Below are positions 7,729-18,200 of a stretch of 32,327 nt of DNA, one piece after another. Position 1 is the stretch's first letter. The number at the start of each line of letters is the position of its first letter. The position numbers and the translations under genes were made by a program. Below the pieces are notes generated by a model that saw only the letters and a program-made list of their open reading frames with translations, was not told the DNA's origin and did no database searches. Source of the stretch: Rhodovulum sp. (GTDB taxonomy: Bacteria; Pseudomonadota; Alphaproteobacteria; Rhodobacterales; Rhodobacteraceae). The stretch lies in assembly GCA_020637615.1 (NCBI GenBank), contig JACKKC010000032.1, positions 1 through 32,327 of the forward strand. Direction: 5' to 3'.

Positions 7729-7747
7729 GCGCGCTCGCAGAGCGCGC
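7729..7747. repeat. 8-bp hairpin directly after the secreted-protein stop
   Basis: GCGCGCTC at 7729-7736 and GAGCGCGC at 7740-7747 flank GCA, five bases past the stop codon. It precedes the stronger terminator hairpin and may act as a 3'-end stabilising structure. Confidence 0.4.
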
Positions 7748-7761
7748 AACGCAGCCACGAA

Positions 7762-7793
7762 GCGCCGCCCCTGCGCCAGCGGGGCGGCGCCTT
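7762..7793 (+). terminator. intrinsic terminator candidate for the secreted-protein gene
   Basis: GCGCCGCCCC at 7762-7771 and GGGGCGGCGC at 7781-7790 form a perfect 10-bp GC stem with a nine-base loop, followed by CTTTCG. The stem is strong and the T-run short, as is common in GC-rich genomes. It would insulate the secreted-protein gene from gcvP. Confidence 0.6.
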
Positions 7794-7927
7794 TCGAAGC
7801 CTGTTCCTTCGGGTCGCGGGTATCGTCCGGGTTCGGGGCGACCGCCGTCCCGGCCGAAGGCAGATCTCGCTTTCGGGCGAAGACGAGGCGGTGCCGCCGC
7901 CGCGAGGGGCGGCGGCCATGCGCGGTC

Positions 7928-7957
7928 TTGCCCAGCCTCGGCGGTTCGTCCCATAGT
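7928..7957 (+). promoter_or_regulatory. candidate promoter for gcvP
   Basis: TTGCCC at 7928-7933 and CATAGT at 7952-7957 are 18 bases apart, giving a predicted start near 7964 and a leader of about 30 bases before gcvP. The -35 hexamer and the following CGGCGG stretch resemble the element before gcvT, consistent with co-regulation of the two separated parts of the glycine cleavage system. Confidence 0.4.
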
Positions 7958-7993
7958 GCCGCATTCTCCAGCTGCGGGGGTAGCGGACGCGCC

Positions 7994-10834
<2,841 letters not shown>

Positions 10835-10877
10835 CATCTTCTCGAAGCCGCCCCGGCAGGGTCACGGCGCCGGGGCC

Positions 10878-11897
10878 ATGACGCGCGTGCTTCTCGCCTG
10901 CGCGCTCGGCCTTGCCGGCGCGCTGCTCGGCATGGCGGCCGGGCTGCCGGCGCCGGCGCTGCTCGGCAGCACCCTGCTGGTCGGGGCGGCGAGCATCGCC
11001 CAAGTGCCGCTGGCGGTGCCCGACGGGCCGCGCAACCTCGCCTTCGCCACGATCGGCTGCTCGCTCGGGAGCGGCATCACGCCGCATTTCGTCGACGATC
11101 TCGCCCGCTGGCCGGTGAGCCTCGCCCTGCTGGCGCTGGCGGTGGTGACGATCATGGTGGTCTCGACGCTGATCCTGGTGAAGGGGTTCGGGCAAGAGCC
11201 CGAGGACGCGGTGCTGGCGACCGCGCCCGGGGCGCTGTCCTATGCGCTGGCGCTGGCGGTCTCACGCCGCCGCGACCTGCAGAGCATCATGGTCTTCCAG
11301 ACCCTGCGCCTGATGGCGATCACCCTGACCCTGCCGCCGGTGCTGCAACTCGTGGGCGAGCCGGGGCAGTTCTGGAGCGGGCTCAGCGACGCCGTCGTGC
11401 CCTATGCCGCGGCGCTGCCGACGCTCGCGGTGGCCTTCGCCGCCGGGACGCTGGGGGCGCGGCGCGGCATGCCGGCGGCGCATCTGCTCGCGGGCATGCT
11501 CGCCAGCGGCGCTCTGCACGTGACGGGGGTGGTCGAGGGGCGCTTCCCGCCCCTGCTCATGCTCTGCGGCTTCGCGGTCACGGGCGCGGTGGTCGGCGTG
11601 CGCTTCGGCAAGATCACCTTCGCCGACCTGCGCCGACTCGCCGGGGCCTCGGCGACGGTGATCGCGACCTCGGTCACGCTCTCGGCGCTCTTCGCGCTCG
11701 CGGCCGCGCGGGCCGCGCATATCCCCTTCGGCCAGGCCTGGGTCGCCTTCGCGCCGGGCGGCGTGGAGGCCATGGCGGCGATGGGCCTGGCGCTGGGCTA
11801 CGACCCGGCCTTCGTCGCCACCCACCACCTGCTGCGCATCGTGCTGGTGATCCTGATCCTGCCGCTCCTCGTGGCGCGGGCAAGGCGCTGGATCTGA
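10878..11897 (+). CDS. AbrB-family integral membrane protein (putative ammonia monooxygenase-like family)
   Basis: The protein is 339 residues and almost entirely hydrophobic, with about ten predicted membrane helices arranged as two similar halves. Each half has a G-x-P-x-x-x-L-L-x-G type segment: GLPAPALLGSTLLVGAA near 27-43 and GMPAAHLLAGMLASGAL near 199-215. This internal duplication is typical of the family annotated as AbrB or ammonia-monooxygenase-like membrane protein; it is unrelated to the Bacillus AbrB DNA-binding protein. Substrate and function are not established. The ATG at 10878 is where hydrophobic sequence begins; an upstream in-frame start at 10764 lies inside gcvP. The 43-bp spacing after gcvP suggests co-transcription. 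Confidence 0.85.
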   Translation: MTRVLLACALGLAGALLGMAAGLPAPALLGSTLLVGAASIAQVPLAVPDGPRNLAFATIGCSLGSGITPHFVDDLARWPVSLALLALAVVTIMVVSTLILVKGFGQEPEDAVLATAPGALSYALALAVSRRRDLQSIMVFQTLRLMAITLTLPPVLQLVGEPGQFWSGLSDAVVPYAAALPTLAVAFAAGTLGARRGMPAAHLLAGMLASGALHVTGVVEGRFPPLLMLCGFAVTGAVVGVRFGKITFADLRRLAGASATVIATSVTLSALFALAAARAAHIPFGQAWVAFAPGGVEAMAAMGLALGYDPAFVATHHLLRIVLVILILPLLVARARRWI

Positions 11898-11969
11898 GCG
11901 GTGCGGCCACCGGGCGGACGCCTCCCTCCGGCCCGATCGCGGCAGTCTCCCCGAAGCCGTTGCCCGCAG

Positions 11970-11998
11970 TTGACCTAGTGCGCCGCGGCGGCTAAGCC
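11970..11998 (+). promoter_or_regulatory. candidate promoter for the nuo operon
   Basis: TTGACC at 11970-11975 matches the -35 consensus at five of six bases. TAAGCC at 11993-11998 after a 17-base spacer is a poor -10 match. It lies in the only sizeable gap (162 bases) before nuoA and is placed about 60 bases upstream of its start, as expected for the operon promoter. Confidence 0.35.
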
Positions 11999-12059
11999 TC
12001 TCGATGGGTTACGGCGGACCCGGCCAACTGGGCTCGCCGGTGGGGAACGGAGGGCGCCC

Positions 12060-12425
12060 TTGGACGAAGTTCTGCGCGAGTATCTTCCGATCCTGATCTT
12101 CCTCGGGCTGGCGATCGCCCTGGGGCTGGTTCTCCTGCTCGCCGCGGTGGTGGTGGCGGTGTCGAACCCCGACCCCGAGAAGGTCTCCATCTACGAATGC
12201 GGCTTCAACGCCTTCGACGACGCGCGGATGAAGTTCGACGTGCGCTACTATCTTGTCTCGATCCTCTTCATTATCTTCGACTTGGAGGTGGCGTTCCTCT
12301 TTCCCTGGTCGGTGAGCTTCCAGCATATCGGCGAGTTCGGCTTCTGGTCGATGATGGTGTTCCTCGCGGTGCTGACCATCGGCTTCGCCTACGAGTGGAA
12401 GAAGGGGGCGCTGGAATGGGAGTGA
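12060..12425 (+). CDS. nuoA: NADH-quinone oxidoreductase subunit A
   Basis: The 121-residue membrane subunit of complex I has three hydrophobic helices (about 9-34, 63-83 and 91-110). The loop between the first two contains YECGFNAFDDARMKFDVRYY, the family signature that lines the quinone-site region. Translation begins at TTG (12060-12062), preceded by a strong GGAGGG eight bases upstream; there is no ATG in a suitable place. It is the first gene of the operon. Its stop (12423-12425) overlaps the nuoB start by ten bases. Confidence 0.97.
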   Translation: MDEVLREYLPILIFLGLAIALGLVLLLAAVVVAVSNPDPEKVSIYECGFNAFDDARMKFDVRYYLVSILFIIFDLEVAFLFPWSVSFQHIGEFGFWSMMVFLAVLTIGFAYEWKKGALEWE

Positions 12426-12961
12426 TCGAGCCGCAGGCGGCGCTGGCGACCTCCGCCGGGCCGGACAAGGAAGCGGCGGCGCGGGCGCTGTCGGACGAGC
12501 TCGCCGACAAGGGCTTTCTCGTCACCTCGACCGCGGACGTGATCAACTGGGCGCGCACCGGCTCGCTGCACTGGATGACCTTCGGGCTCGCCTGCTGCGC
12601 GGTCGAGATGATGCATACCTCGATGCCGCGCTACGACCTCGAGCGCTTCGGCACCGCGCCGCGCGCGAGCCCGCGGCAATCGGATCTGATGATCGTGGCG
12701 GGCACGCTGACCAACAAGATGGCGCCGGCGCTCCGCAAGGTCTACGACCAGATGCCCGAGCCGCGCTACGTGATCTCGATGGGCTCCTGCGCCAACGGCG
12801 GCGGCTATTACCACTACAGCTATTCGGTGGTGCGGGGCTGCGACCGGATCGTGCCGGTGGACGTCTACGTGCCCGGCTGCCCGCCGACGGCGGAGGCGCT
12901 GCTCTACGGCATCCTGCAATTGCAGCGGAAGATCAGGCGCACCGGCACGATCGTGCGCTGA
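12416..12961 (+). CDS. nuoB: NADH-quinone oxidoreductase subunit B, cluster N2 carrier
   Basis: The protein is 181 residues. It carries the [4Fe-4S] cluster N2 that reduces quinone. The four ligands are visible as the adjacent Cys60-Cys61 in GLACCAVEMM, Cys125 in MGSCANGGGYYHYSYS, and Cys155 in VYVPGCPPTAEALLYG. The N-terminal 35 residues are a variable, Ala-rich extension. The ATG at 12416 lies inside the last codons of nuoA, indicating coupled translation. Confidence 0.98.
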   Translation: MGVIEPQAALATSAGPDKEAAARALSDELADKGFLVTSTADVINWARTGSLHWMTFGLACCAVEMMHTSMPRYDLERFGTAPRASPRQSDLMIVAGTLTNKMAPALRKVYDQMPEPRYVISMGSCANGGGYYHYSYSVVRGCDRIVPVDVYVPGCPPTAEALLYGILQLQRKIRRTGTIVR

Positions 12962-12982
12962 GAACCGGAAGTCGGGGGAACG

Positions 12983-13585
12983 ATGGACACGGCACTGGTC
13001 GAACTGAAGGAGACGCTCGCGCTCCGCCGCGAGAGCGCGATCCTGACGGCCGAAGTGGCGCGGGGCGAGCTGACCGTCACCACGACGCCGACGCAGATCC
13101 GCGATTTTGTCGCCTTCCTGCGCAGCGATCCCACCTGCCGCTTCACCACGCTGATCGACATCACCGCGGTTGACTGGCCGGCGCGCGAGAAGCGCTTCGA
13201 CATCGTCTATCATTTCCTGTCGATGCATCTCAATCAGCGCATCCGCGTGAAGGCGGAGCTGCGCGAGGACGAGATCCTGCCCTCGATCGTGGAGCAATTC
13301 CCCGCGGCCGACTGGTACGAGCGCGAGGTCTTCGACATGTACGGGATCCTCTTCTCGGGGCACCCGGACCTGCGCCGGATCCTGACCGACTACGGATTCC
13401 GCGGCTATCCCCTGCGCAAGGACTTCCCGACCACCGGCTATGTCGAGGTGCGCTACGACGAGGAACAGAAGCGGGTGGTCTACGAGCCGGTGCAGCTGGT
13501 GCAGGAATACCGGCTCTTCGATTTCATGTCGCCCTGGGAGGGCGCGGAATACATCCTTCCCGGCGACGAGAAGAAGGGAGCGTGA
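12983..13585 (+). CDS. nuoC: NADH-quinone oxidoreductase subunit C
   Basis: The 200-residue peripheral-arm subunit of complex I has no cofactor and helps hold NuoD and NuoI. The family signature is at about 108-146: AADWYEREVFDMYGILFSGH, then LRRILTDYGFRGYPLRKDFP. The C-terminus ends in an acidic/basic tail. It is a separate gene, not the NuoCD fusion of enterobacteria. The ATG at 12983 follows GGGGGAACG. A 59-codon gene is inserted between it and nuoD. Confidence 0.97.
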   Translation: MDTALVELKETLALRRESAILTAEVARGELTVTTTPTQIRDFVAFLRSDPTCRFTTLIDITAVDWPAREKRFDIVYHFLSMHLNQRIRVKAELREDEILPSIVEQFPAADWYEREVFDMYGILFSGHPDLRRILTDYGFRGYPLRKDFPTTGYVEVRYDEEQKRVVYEPVQLVQEYRLFDFMSPWEGAEYILPGDEKKGA

Positions 13586-13589
13586 GGCG

Positions 13590-13769
13590 ATGGATTTCAT
13601 CCTTTTCCTGATCGGCGCCGCACTCACGATCATCCCGATGTGGCGGCTGATGGAGAAGGCGGGCTACAATCCGCTCTGGTCGCTGGCCTGCGTCACCGGC
13701 ATCGGGCTGGTCATCCTGTTGTGGCTCGTGGCGATGCGGCTTGCGCCCAAGCCGGGCGGGGGGTTCTGA
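13590..13769 (+). CDS. 59-residue two-helix membrane protein embedded between nuoC and nuoD
   Basis: The small protein has two hydrophobic helices (about 3-18 and 31-50). The short loop between them contains IPMWRLMEKAGYNPLWSLA, a pattern shared by many small bacterial membrane proteins of unknown function. The tail is short, basic and Gly-rich (APKPGGGF). It starts four bases after the nuoC stop with GGGAG upstream, and ends four bases before the nuoD start, so it is translated as part of the operon. Hydrophobicity and tight packing argue that it is real. Its role is unknown; a supernumerary subunit or assembly helper for the complex I membrane arm is a guess from context. Confidence 0.8.
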   Translation: MDFILFLIGAALTIIPMWRLMEKAGYNPLWSLACVTGIGLVILLWLVAMRLAPKPGGGF

Positions 13770-13773
13770 GGCG

Positions 13774-14985
13774 ATGGACGGCGGAAGCACCGACGCCCTG
13801 ACGGGCGAGCAGAAGATCCGGAACTTCAACATCAATTTCGGCCCCCAGCATCCGGCGGCGCATGGCGTGCTGCGGCTGGTGCTCGAGCTCGACGGCGAGA
13901 TCGTGGAGCGCTGCGACCCGCATATCGGGCTCCTGCACCGCGGCACCGAGAAGCTGATGGAGAGCCGGACCTACCTGCAGAACCTGCCCTATCTCGACCG
14001 GCTCGACTACGTGGCGCCGATGAACCAGGAGCATGCCTGGTGCCTCGCGATCGAGAAGCTGACCGGGACGGAGGTGCCGCGCCGCGGCCAGCTGATCCGG
14101 GTGCTCTATTCCGAGATCGGGCGCATCCTGAACCATCTGCTGAACGTCACCACGCAGGCGATGGATGTCGGCGCGCTCACCCCGCCGCTCTGGGGGTTCG
14201 AGGAGCGCGAGAAGCTGATGATCTTCTACGAGCGGGCCTGCGGGGCGCGGCTGCATGCGGCCTACTTCCGGCCGGGCGGCGTGCATCAGGACCTGCCGCA
14301 GGATCTCATCGACGACATCGGCGCCTGGGCGAAGGCCTTCCCGGCGGTGCTCGACGACATCGAGGGGCTCCTGACCGAGAACCGCATCTTCAAGCAGCGC
14401 AACGTCGACATCGCCGTGGTGAGCCAGGAGGAATGCCAGGCGCTGGGTTTCTCCGGCGTGATGGTGCGCGGCTCGGGGATCGCCTGGGACCTGCGGCGCA
14501 GCCAGCCCTACGAATGCTACGACGAGTTCGATTTCCTGATTCCGGTGGGCCGGAACGGCGATTGCTACGACCGCTATCTCTGCCGGATGGAGGAGATGCG
14601 CGAATCGACCAAGATCATCGAGCAGGCCATCGCCAAGCTCAACGAATGCCCGGGCCAGGACGTGATCACCCGCGGCAAGATCACGCCGCCGCGACGCGCC
14701 GACATGAAGACCTCGATGGAGGCGCTGATCCATCACTTCAAGCTCTATACCGAGGGCTTCCACGTTCCCGCCGGCGAGGTCTATGCCGCGGTGGAGGCGC
14801 CCAAGGGCGAGTTCGGCGTCTATCTGGTGGCCGACGGCAGCAACAAGCCCTGGAAGGTCAAGCTGCGCGCGCCGGGATACCCGCATCTCCAGGCGATGGA
14901 CCATGTCTGCAAGGGGCACATGCTCGCGGACGTCTCCGCCGCGCTCGGCTCCTTCGACATCGTTTTCGGGGAGGTTGATCGCTGA
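13774..14985 (+). CDS. nuoD: NADH-quinone oxidoreductase subunit D
   Basis: The 403-residue subunit forms the quinone-binding cavity together with NuoB and is related to the large subunit of NiFe hydrogenases. Conserved segments are present in order: NFNINFGPQHPAAHGVLRL near 17-35, GLLHRGTEKLME, YLDRLDYVAPM, the catalytic-cavity LWGFEEREKLM, YFRPGGVHQDLP, and the C-terminal DVSAALGSFDIVFGEVDR. The His in QHPAAHG that interacts with quinone is retained. The start at 13774 is preferred to an in-frame upstream codon inside the small membrane-protein gene. The stop overlaps the nuoE start by one base (TGATG). Confidence 0.98.
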   Translation: MDGGSTDALTGEQKIRNFNINFGPQHPAAHGVLRLVLELDGEIVERCDPHIGLLHRGTEKLMESRTYLQNLPYLDRLDYVAPMNQEHAWCLAIEKLTGTEVPRRGQLIRVLYSEIGRILNHLLNVTTQAMDVGALTPPLWGFEEREKLMIFYERACGARLHAAYFRPGGVHQDLPQDLIDDIGAWAKAFPAVLDDIEGLLTENRIFKQRNVDIAVVSQEECQALGFSGVMVRGSGIAWDLRRSQPYECYDEFDFLIPVGRNGDCYDRYLCRMEEMRESTKIIEQAIAKLNECPGQDVITRGKITPPRRADMKTSMEALIHHFKLYTEGFHVPAGEVYAAVEAPKGEFGVYLVADGSNKPWKVKLRAPGYPHLQAMDHVCKGHMLADVSAALGSFDIVFGEVDR

Positions 14986-15992
14986 TGCTTCGCCGTCTCC
15001 ATCCCGACCAGCCCGATAGCTTCGCCTTCACGCCCGCCAATCTGGACTGGGCCAAGGGGCAGATCGCGAAATATCCCGAAGGACGGCAGGCCAGCGCCGT
15101 GATTCCGCTGCTCTGGCGGGCGCAGGAGCAGGAGGGCTGGGTCACGCGGCCGGCGATCGAGGAGATCGCCCGCATGCTCGGCATGGCCTATATCCGCGTG
15201 CTCGAGGTCGCGACCTTCTATTTCATGTTCCAGCTGCAGCCGGTAGGCAGCGTCGCGCATGTGCAGGTCTGCGGCACCACCTCCTGCATGATCTGCGGCG
15301 CGGAGAATCTGATCGCTGTCTGCCGCGAGAAGATCGCGCCGAGCGCCCACGCGATCTCGGCCGACGGCAAGTTCTCCTGGGAGGAGGTCGAGTGCCTCGG
15401 CGCCTGCTCCAATGCGCCCATGGTTCAGATCGGCAAGGATTACTACGAGGATCTGACGGCCGAGAGCTTCGCCGGCCTGCTCGACGCCTTCGCGCGCGGC
15501 GAGGTGCCGCAGCCCGGGCCGCAGAGCGGCCGCTACGCCTCGGAGCCGAAGGGCGGGCTGACCAGCCTGAAGGGCAAGGAGGCGTCGGAGCGCCACAACG
15601 GATCGGTCGCCCTGGCGCTGGCGCTCGGCGACACGGTCGCGCGCATAACCGGCGAAGCGGTGCCGGCGGCAGCGCGGCCGGCGGCGCCGAAGGCCGAAGC
15701 CGCCGCGGGGCGGCCGGAGGGCCTGAGCGCGCCGCGCGGCGGTGCGGCGGACGATCTCAAGAAGATCAAGGGCGTCGGCCCGAAGCTCGAGGAGCTGTTG
15801 CACAGCCTCGGCTTCTTCCATTTCGAGCAGATCGCCGGCTGGAGCGAGGCGGAGGTCGCCTGGGTCGACGAGAATCTCGAGGGCTTCAAGGGTCGCGTCA
15901 CCCGCGACGGCTGGGTGGAACAGGCCCGGAAGCTCGCCGCCGGCGAGGAGACGGAATTCTCCCAGCGGGTGGACAAGGGCGAGGTCTACTGA
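14985..15992 (+). CDS. nuoE: NADH-quinone oxidoreductase subunit E with a C-terminal helix-hairpin-helix extension
   Basis: Residues about 1-165 are a normal NuoE, the thioredoxin-like [2Fe-2S] N1a subunit that docks on NuoF: ligands Cys96, Cys101, Cys137 and Cys141 (C-x4-C and C-x3-C) are all present. E. coli NuoE stops near 166 residues, but this chain runs to 335. Residues about 166-255 are a low-complexity linker with an Ala/Pro/Glu-rich part, and 256-335 is a compact domain starting DDLKKIKGVGPKLEELLHSL. The GVGPKLEE segment is a helix-hairpin-helix motif as in small predicted nucleic-acid-binding domains. A homologous domain ends the next protein. As far as I recall, long NuoE proteins occur in Rhodobacterales; the extension's role is unknown. 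Confidence 0.95.
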   Translation: MLRRLHPDQPDSFAFTPANLDWAKGQIAKYPEGRQASAVIPLLWRAQEQEGWVTRPAIEEIARMLGMAYIRVLEVATFYFMFQLQPVGSVAHVQVCGTTSCMICGAENLIAVCREKIAPSAHAISADGKFSWEEVECLGACSNAPMVQIGKDYYEDLTAESFAGLLDAFARGEVPQPGPQSGRYASEPKGGLTSLKGKEASERHNGSVALALALGDTVARITGEAVPAAARPAAPKAEAAAGRPEGLSAPRGGAADDLKKIKGVGPKLEELLHSLGFFHFEQIAGWSEAEVAWVDENLEGFKGRVTRDGWVEQARKLAAGEETEFSQRVDKGEVY

Positions 15993-16016
15993 CATGCGCC
16001 TTGGGGAGGGCTGAGG

Positions 16017-16841
16017 ATGGCTGAAGGCCGCGGGGATCAGGAGAGTTTCCTCTCGCCGACGATGACCTGGATCGCCGCGGCGGTCGCGGGGCTGATCGTG
16101 GCGCTGGTGCTCGCGGTGATCTTCGGCGTCGGCTGGCTCGGGAGCTTCGTGCTCGGGCTGATCGTCCTCTTCGGGGCGGGCTGGGTATTGGGGCGCATCG
16201 CGGCGCCCGATCAGCCGCCCGCCATGCTCAAGTCGCCCGCGGAGATCGGGCGCAGTGCGGCCGCCGCCCCGGAAGCCGCCGCAGCGCCGCCGCCGGCCGA
16301 GCCGGCTGCGCCGCCGGCCGAAGCTGCAGTGCCGGCGCCCGTCCCGGAACCCGAAGCGGCCCCGGCGCCGGCCGACGAGAGCCCCGCGCGCGAGGCCGAG
16401 GCCGCGCCCGCGGCGAAGGAAGCGGAGCCCGCGGCCCCGGCGCAAGAAGCGGAACCCTCGCCCGCGGCACGCGACATGGCGATCAGCGAGCGGGTGCGCC
16501 AGGCCGCGCGGGCGGCCGGCGAGGCGGCCAAGTTGATGCAGGATCCGGTCGAGCCCGTCCGGCCCGCGTGCCTCGAGGCGGCGCGCGACGGCGCCGCGGA
16601 CGACCTGAAGCGCATCAAGGGCGTGGGGCCGAAGCTCGAGGAATTGCTCAACAGCCTCGGCTACTACCATTTCGACCAGATCGCGGCCTGGAGCGCGGCC
16701 GAGGTCGCCTGGATCGATGCGCATCTGGAAGGCTTCCACGGCCGTGCGACGCGCGACGAATGGGTGGCGCAGGCGAAGCTGCTGGCGGCGGGCGAAGAGA
16801 CGGAATTCTCGAAGCGCGCCGACAAGGGCGCGATCGACTGA
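16017..16841 (+). CDS. membrane-anchored helix-hairpin-helix protein embedded between nuoE and nuoF
   Basis: The protein is 274 residues. Two hydrophobic helices (about 17-38 and 40-59) anchor it. Residues about 70-155 are a long Ala/Pro/Glu-rich linker. The C-terminal domain (195-274, starting DDLKRIKGVGPKLEELLNSL) is nearly the same as the NuoE extension: 59 of 80 positions are identical in an ungapped hand alignment. A GGGGAGGGCTGAGG stretch just before the ATG is a strong ribosome site. Position inside the operon and the shared domain suggest a complex I-associated factor, perhaps bringing the NADH module to the membrane; that is inference. Any nuclease or DNA-binding annotation of the domain should be treated with caution here. 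Confidence 0.9.
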   Translation: MAEGRGDQESFLSPTMTWIAAAVAGLIVALVLAVIFGVGWLGSFVLGLIVLFGAGWVLGRIAAPDQPPAMLKSPAEIGRSAAAAPEAAAAPPPAEPAAPPAEAAVPAPVPEPEAAPAPADESPAREAEAAPAAKEAEPAAPAQEAEPSPAARDMAISERVRQAARAAGEAAKLMQDPVEPVRPACLEAARDGAADDLKRIKGVGPKLEELLNSLGYYHFDQIAAWSAAEVAWIDAHLEGFHGRATRDEWVAQAKLLAAGEETEFSKRADKGAID

Positions 16842-16904
16842 GGCGGCGCCTGCCGGCGGCAGGATAAACGTCCGGCCCCGTGCCCGGACATGGAGATGAG
16901 GCGA

Positions 16905-18200
16905 ATGCTCGCGGACAAGGACCGGATCTTCACCAACCTCTACGGGATGCATGACCGCAGCCTCAAGGGCGCGCAGTCGCGCGGCGCCTGGGACGGCACC
17001 GCAGCGATCCTCGCGCGGGGGCGCGACAAGATCGTCGAGGAGGTGAAGGCGAGCGGGCTGCGCGGGCGCGGCGGCGCGGGCTTCCCGACCGGGCTGAAAT
17101 GGTCCTTCATGCCCAAGGGCAGCGACGGGCGGCCGCATTACCTGGTGGTGAACGCCGACGAATCCGAGCCGGGCACCTGCAAGGACCGCGAGATCATGCG
17201 CCACGACCCGCATACGCTGGTCGAGGGCTGCCTGATCGCCAGCTTCGCCATGGGCGCGCATGCCTGCTACATCTACATCCGGGGCGAATACATCCGCGAG
17301 CGCGAGGCGCTGCAGATCGCCATCGACGAGGCCTATGACGCCGGGCTGATCGGCAGGAACGCCTGCGGCTCCGGATGGGATTTCGACCTCTACCTGCACC
17401 ATGGCGCCGGGGCCTACATCTGCGGCGAGGAGACCGCGCTGCTCGAGAGCCTCGAGGGCAAGAAGGGCATGCCGCGGCTGAAGCCGCCCTTTCCCGCCAA
17501 TACCGGGCTCTACGGCGCGCCGACCACGGTCAACAACGTGGAATCGATCGCCGTGGTGCCGACCATCCTGCGGCGGGGTCCCGGCTGGTTCGCGAGCTTC
17601 GGGCGGCCGAACAACGTGGGCACCAAGGTCTATGCCATCTCCGGGCATGTGGTGAATCCCTGCGTGGTCGAGGATGCGATGTCGATCCCGCTGAAGGATC
17701 TGCTGGAGAAGCATTGCGGCGGGGTGCGCGGCGGCTGGAAGAACCTCAAGGCGGTGATCCCGGGCGGATCCTCGGTGCCCTGCCTGCCGGCGGATGTCTG
17801 TTCCGAGGCGCTGATGGATTTCGACTGGCTGCGCGAGCAGCGCTCGGGGCTCGGGACCGCGGCGGTGATCGTGATGGACCAGTCCACCGACATCATCAAG
17901 GCGATCTGGCGGCTCTCGAAATTCTACAAGCACGAGAGCTGCGGCCAGTGCACGCCCTGCCGCGAGGGCACGGGCTGGATGATGCGGGTCATGGACCGGC
18001 TGGTCACCGGCGAGGCGGAGCCGGCCGAGATCGACATGCTGCTCGACGTGACCAAGCAGGTGGAGGGCCACACGATCTGCGCGCTGGGCGATGCGGCGGC
18101 CTGGCCGATCCAGGGGCTGATCCGGCATTTCCGTGACGAGATCGAGGACCGGATCAAGGCCAAGCGGACCGGGCGCGTCAGCGCGGTGGCGGCGGAATGA
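16905..18200 (+). CDS. nuoF: NADH-quinone oxidoreductase subunit F, NADH- and FMN-binding
   Basis: The 431-residue subunit oxidises NADH with FMN and holds [4Fe-4S] cluster N3. The nucleotide-binding segment LRGRGGAGFPTGLKW occurs at about 49-63, the NADESEPGTCKDRE segment at about 80-93, and GAGAYICGEETALLESLEGK in the FMN region. N3 ligands are Cys346, Cys349 and Cys352 in ESCGQCTPCREGTGW and Cys392 in HTICALGD. Three in-frame ATGs (16890, 16896, 16905) are possible; 16905 gives MLADKDRIFTNLYG, the usual family N-terminus, with GGAGATGAGG upstream. The stop overlaps the next gene as ATGA. Confidence 0.97.
   Translation: MLADKDRIFTNLYGMHDRSLKGAQSRGAWDGTAAILARGRDKIVEEVKASGLRGRGGAGFPTGLKWSFMPKGSDGRPHYLVVNADESEPGTCKDREIMRHDPHTLVEGCLIASFAMGAHACYIYIRGEYIREREALQIAIDEAYDAGLIGRNACGSGWDFDLYLHHGAGAYICGEETALLESLEGKKGMPRLKPPFPANTGLYGAPTTVNNVESIAVVPTILRRGPGWFASFGRPNNVGTKVYAISGHVVNPCVVEDAMSIPLKDLLEKHCGGVRGGWKNLKAVIPGGSSVPCLPADVCSEALMDFDWLREQRSGLGTAAVIVMDQSTDIIKAIWRLSKFYKHESCGQCTPCREGTGWMMRVMDRLVTGEAEPAEIDMLLDVTKQVEGHTICALGDAAAWPIQGLIRHFRDEIEDRIKAKRTGRVSAVAAE

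Noticed and set aside
14820..18128. Minus-strand open frame of about 1100 codons opposite nuoE-nuoF
   Set aside because: It is likewise explained as an antisense shadow; the plus strand has clear Fe-S ligand motifs throughout.
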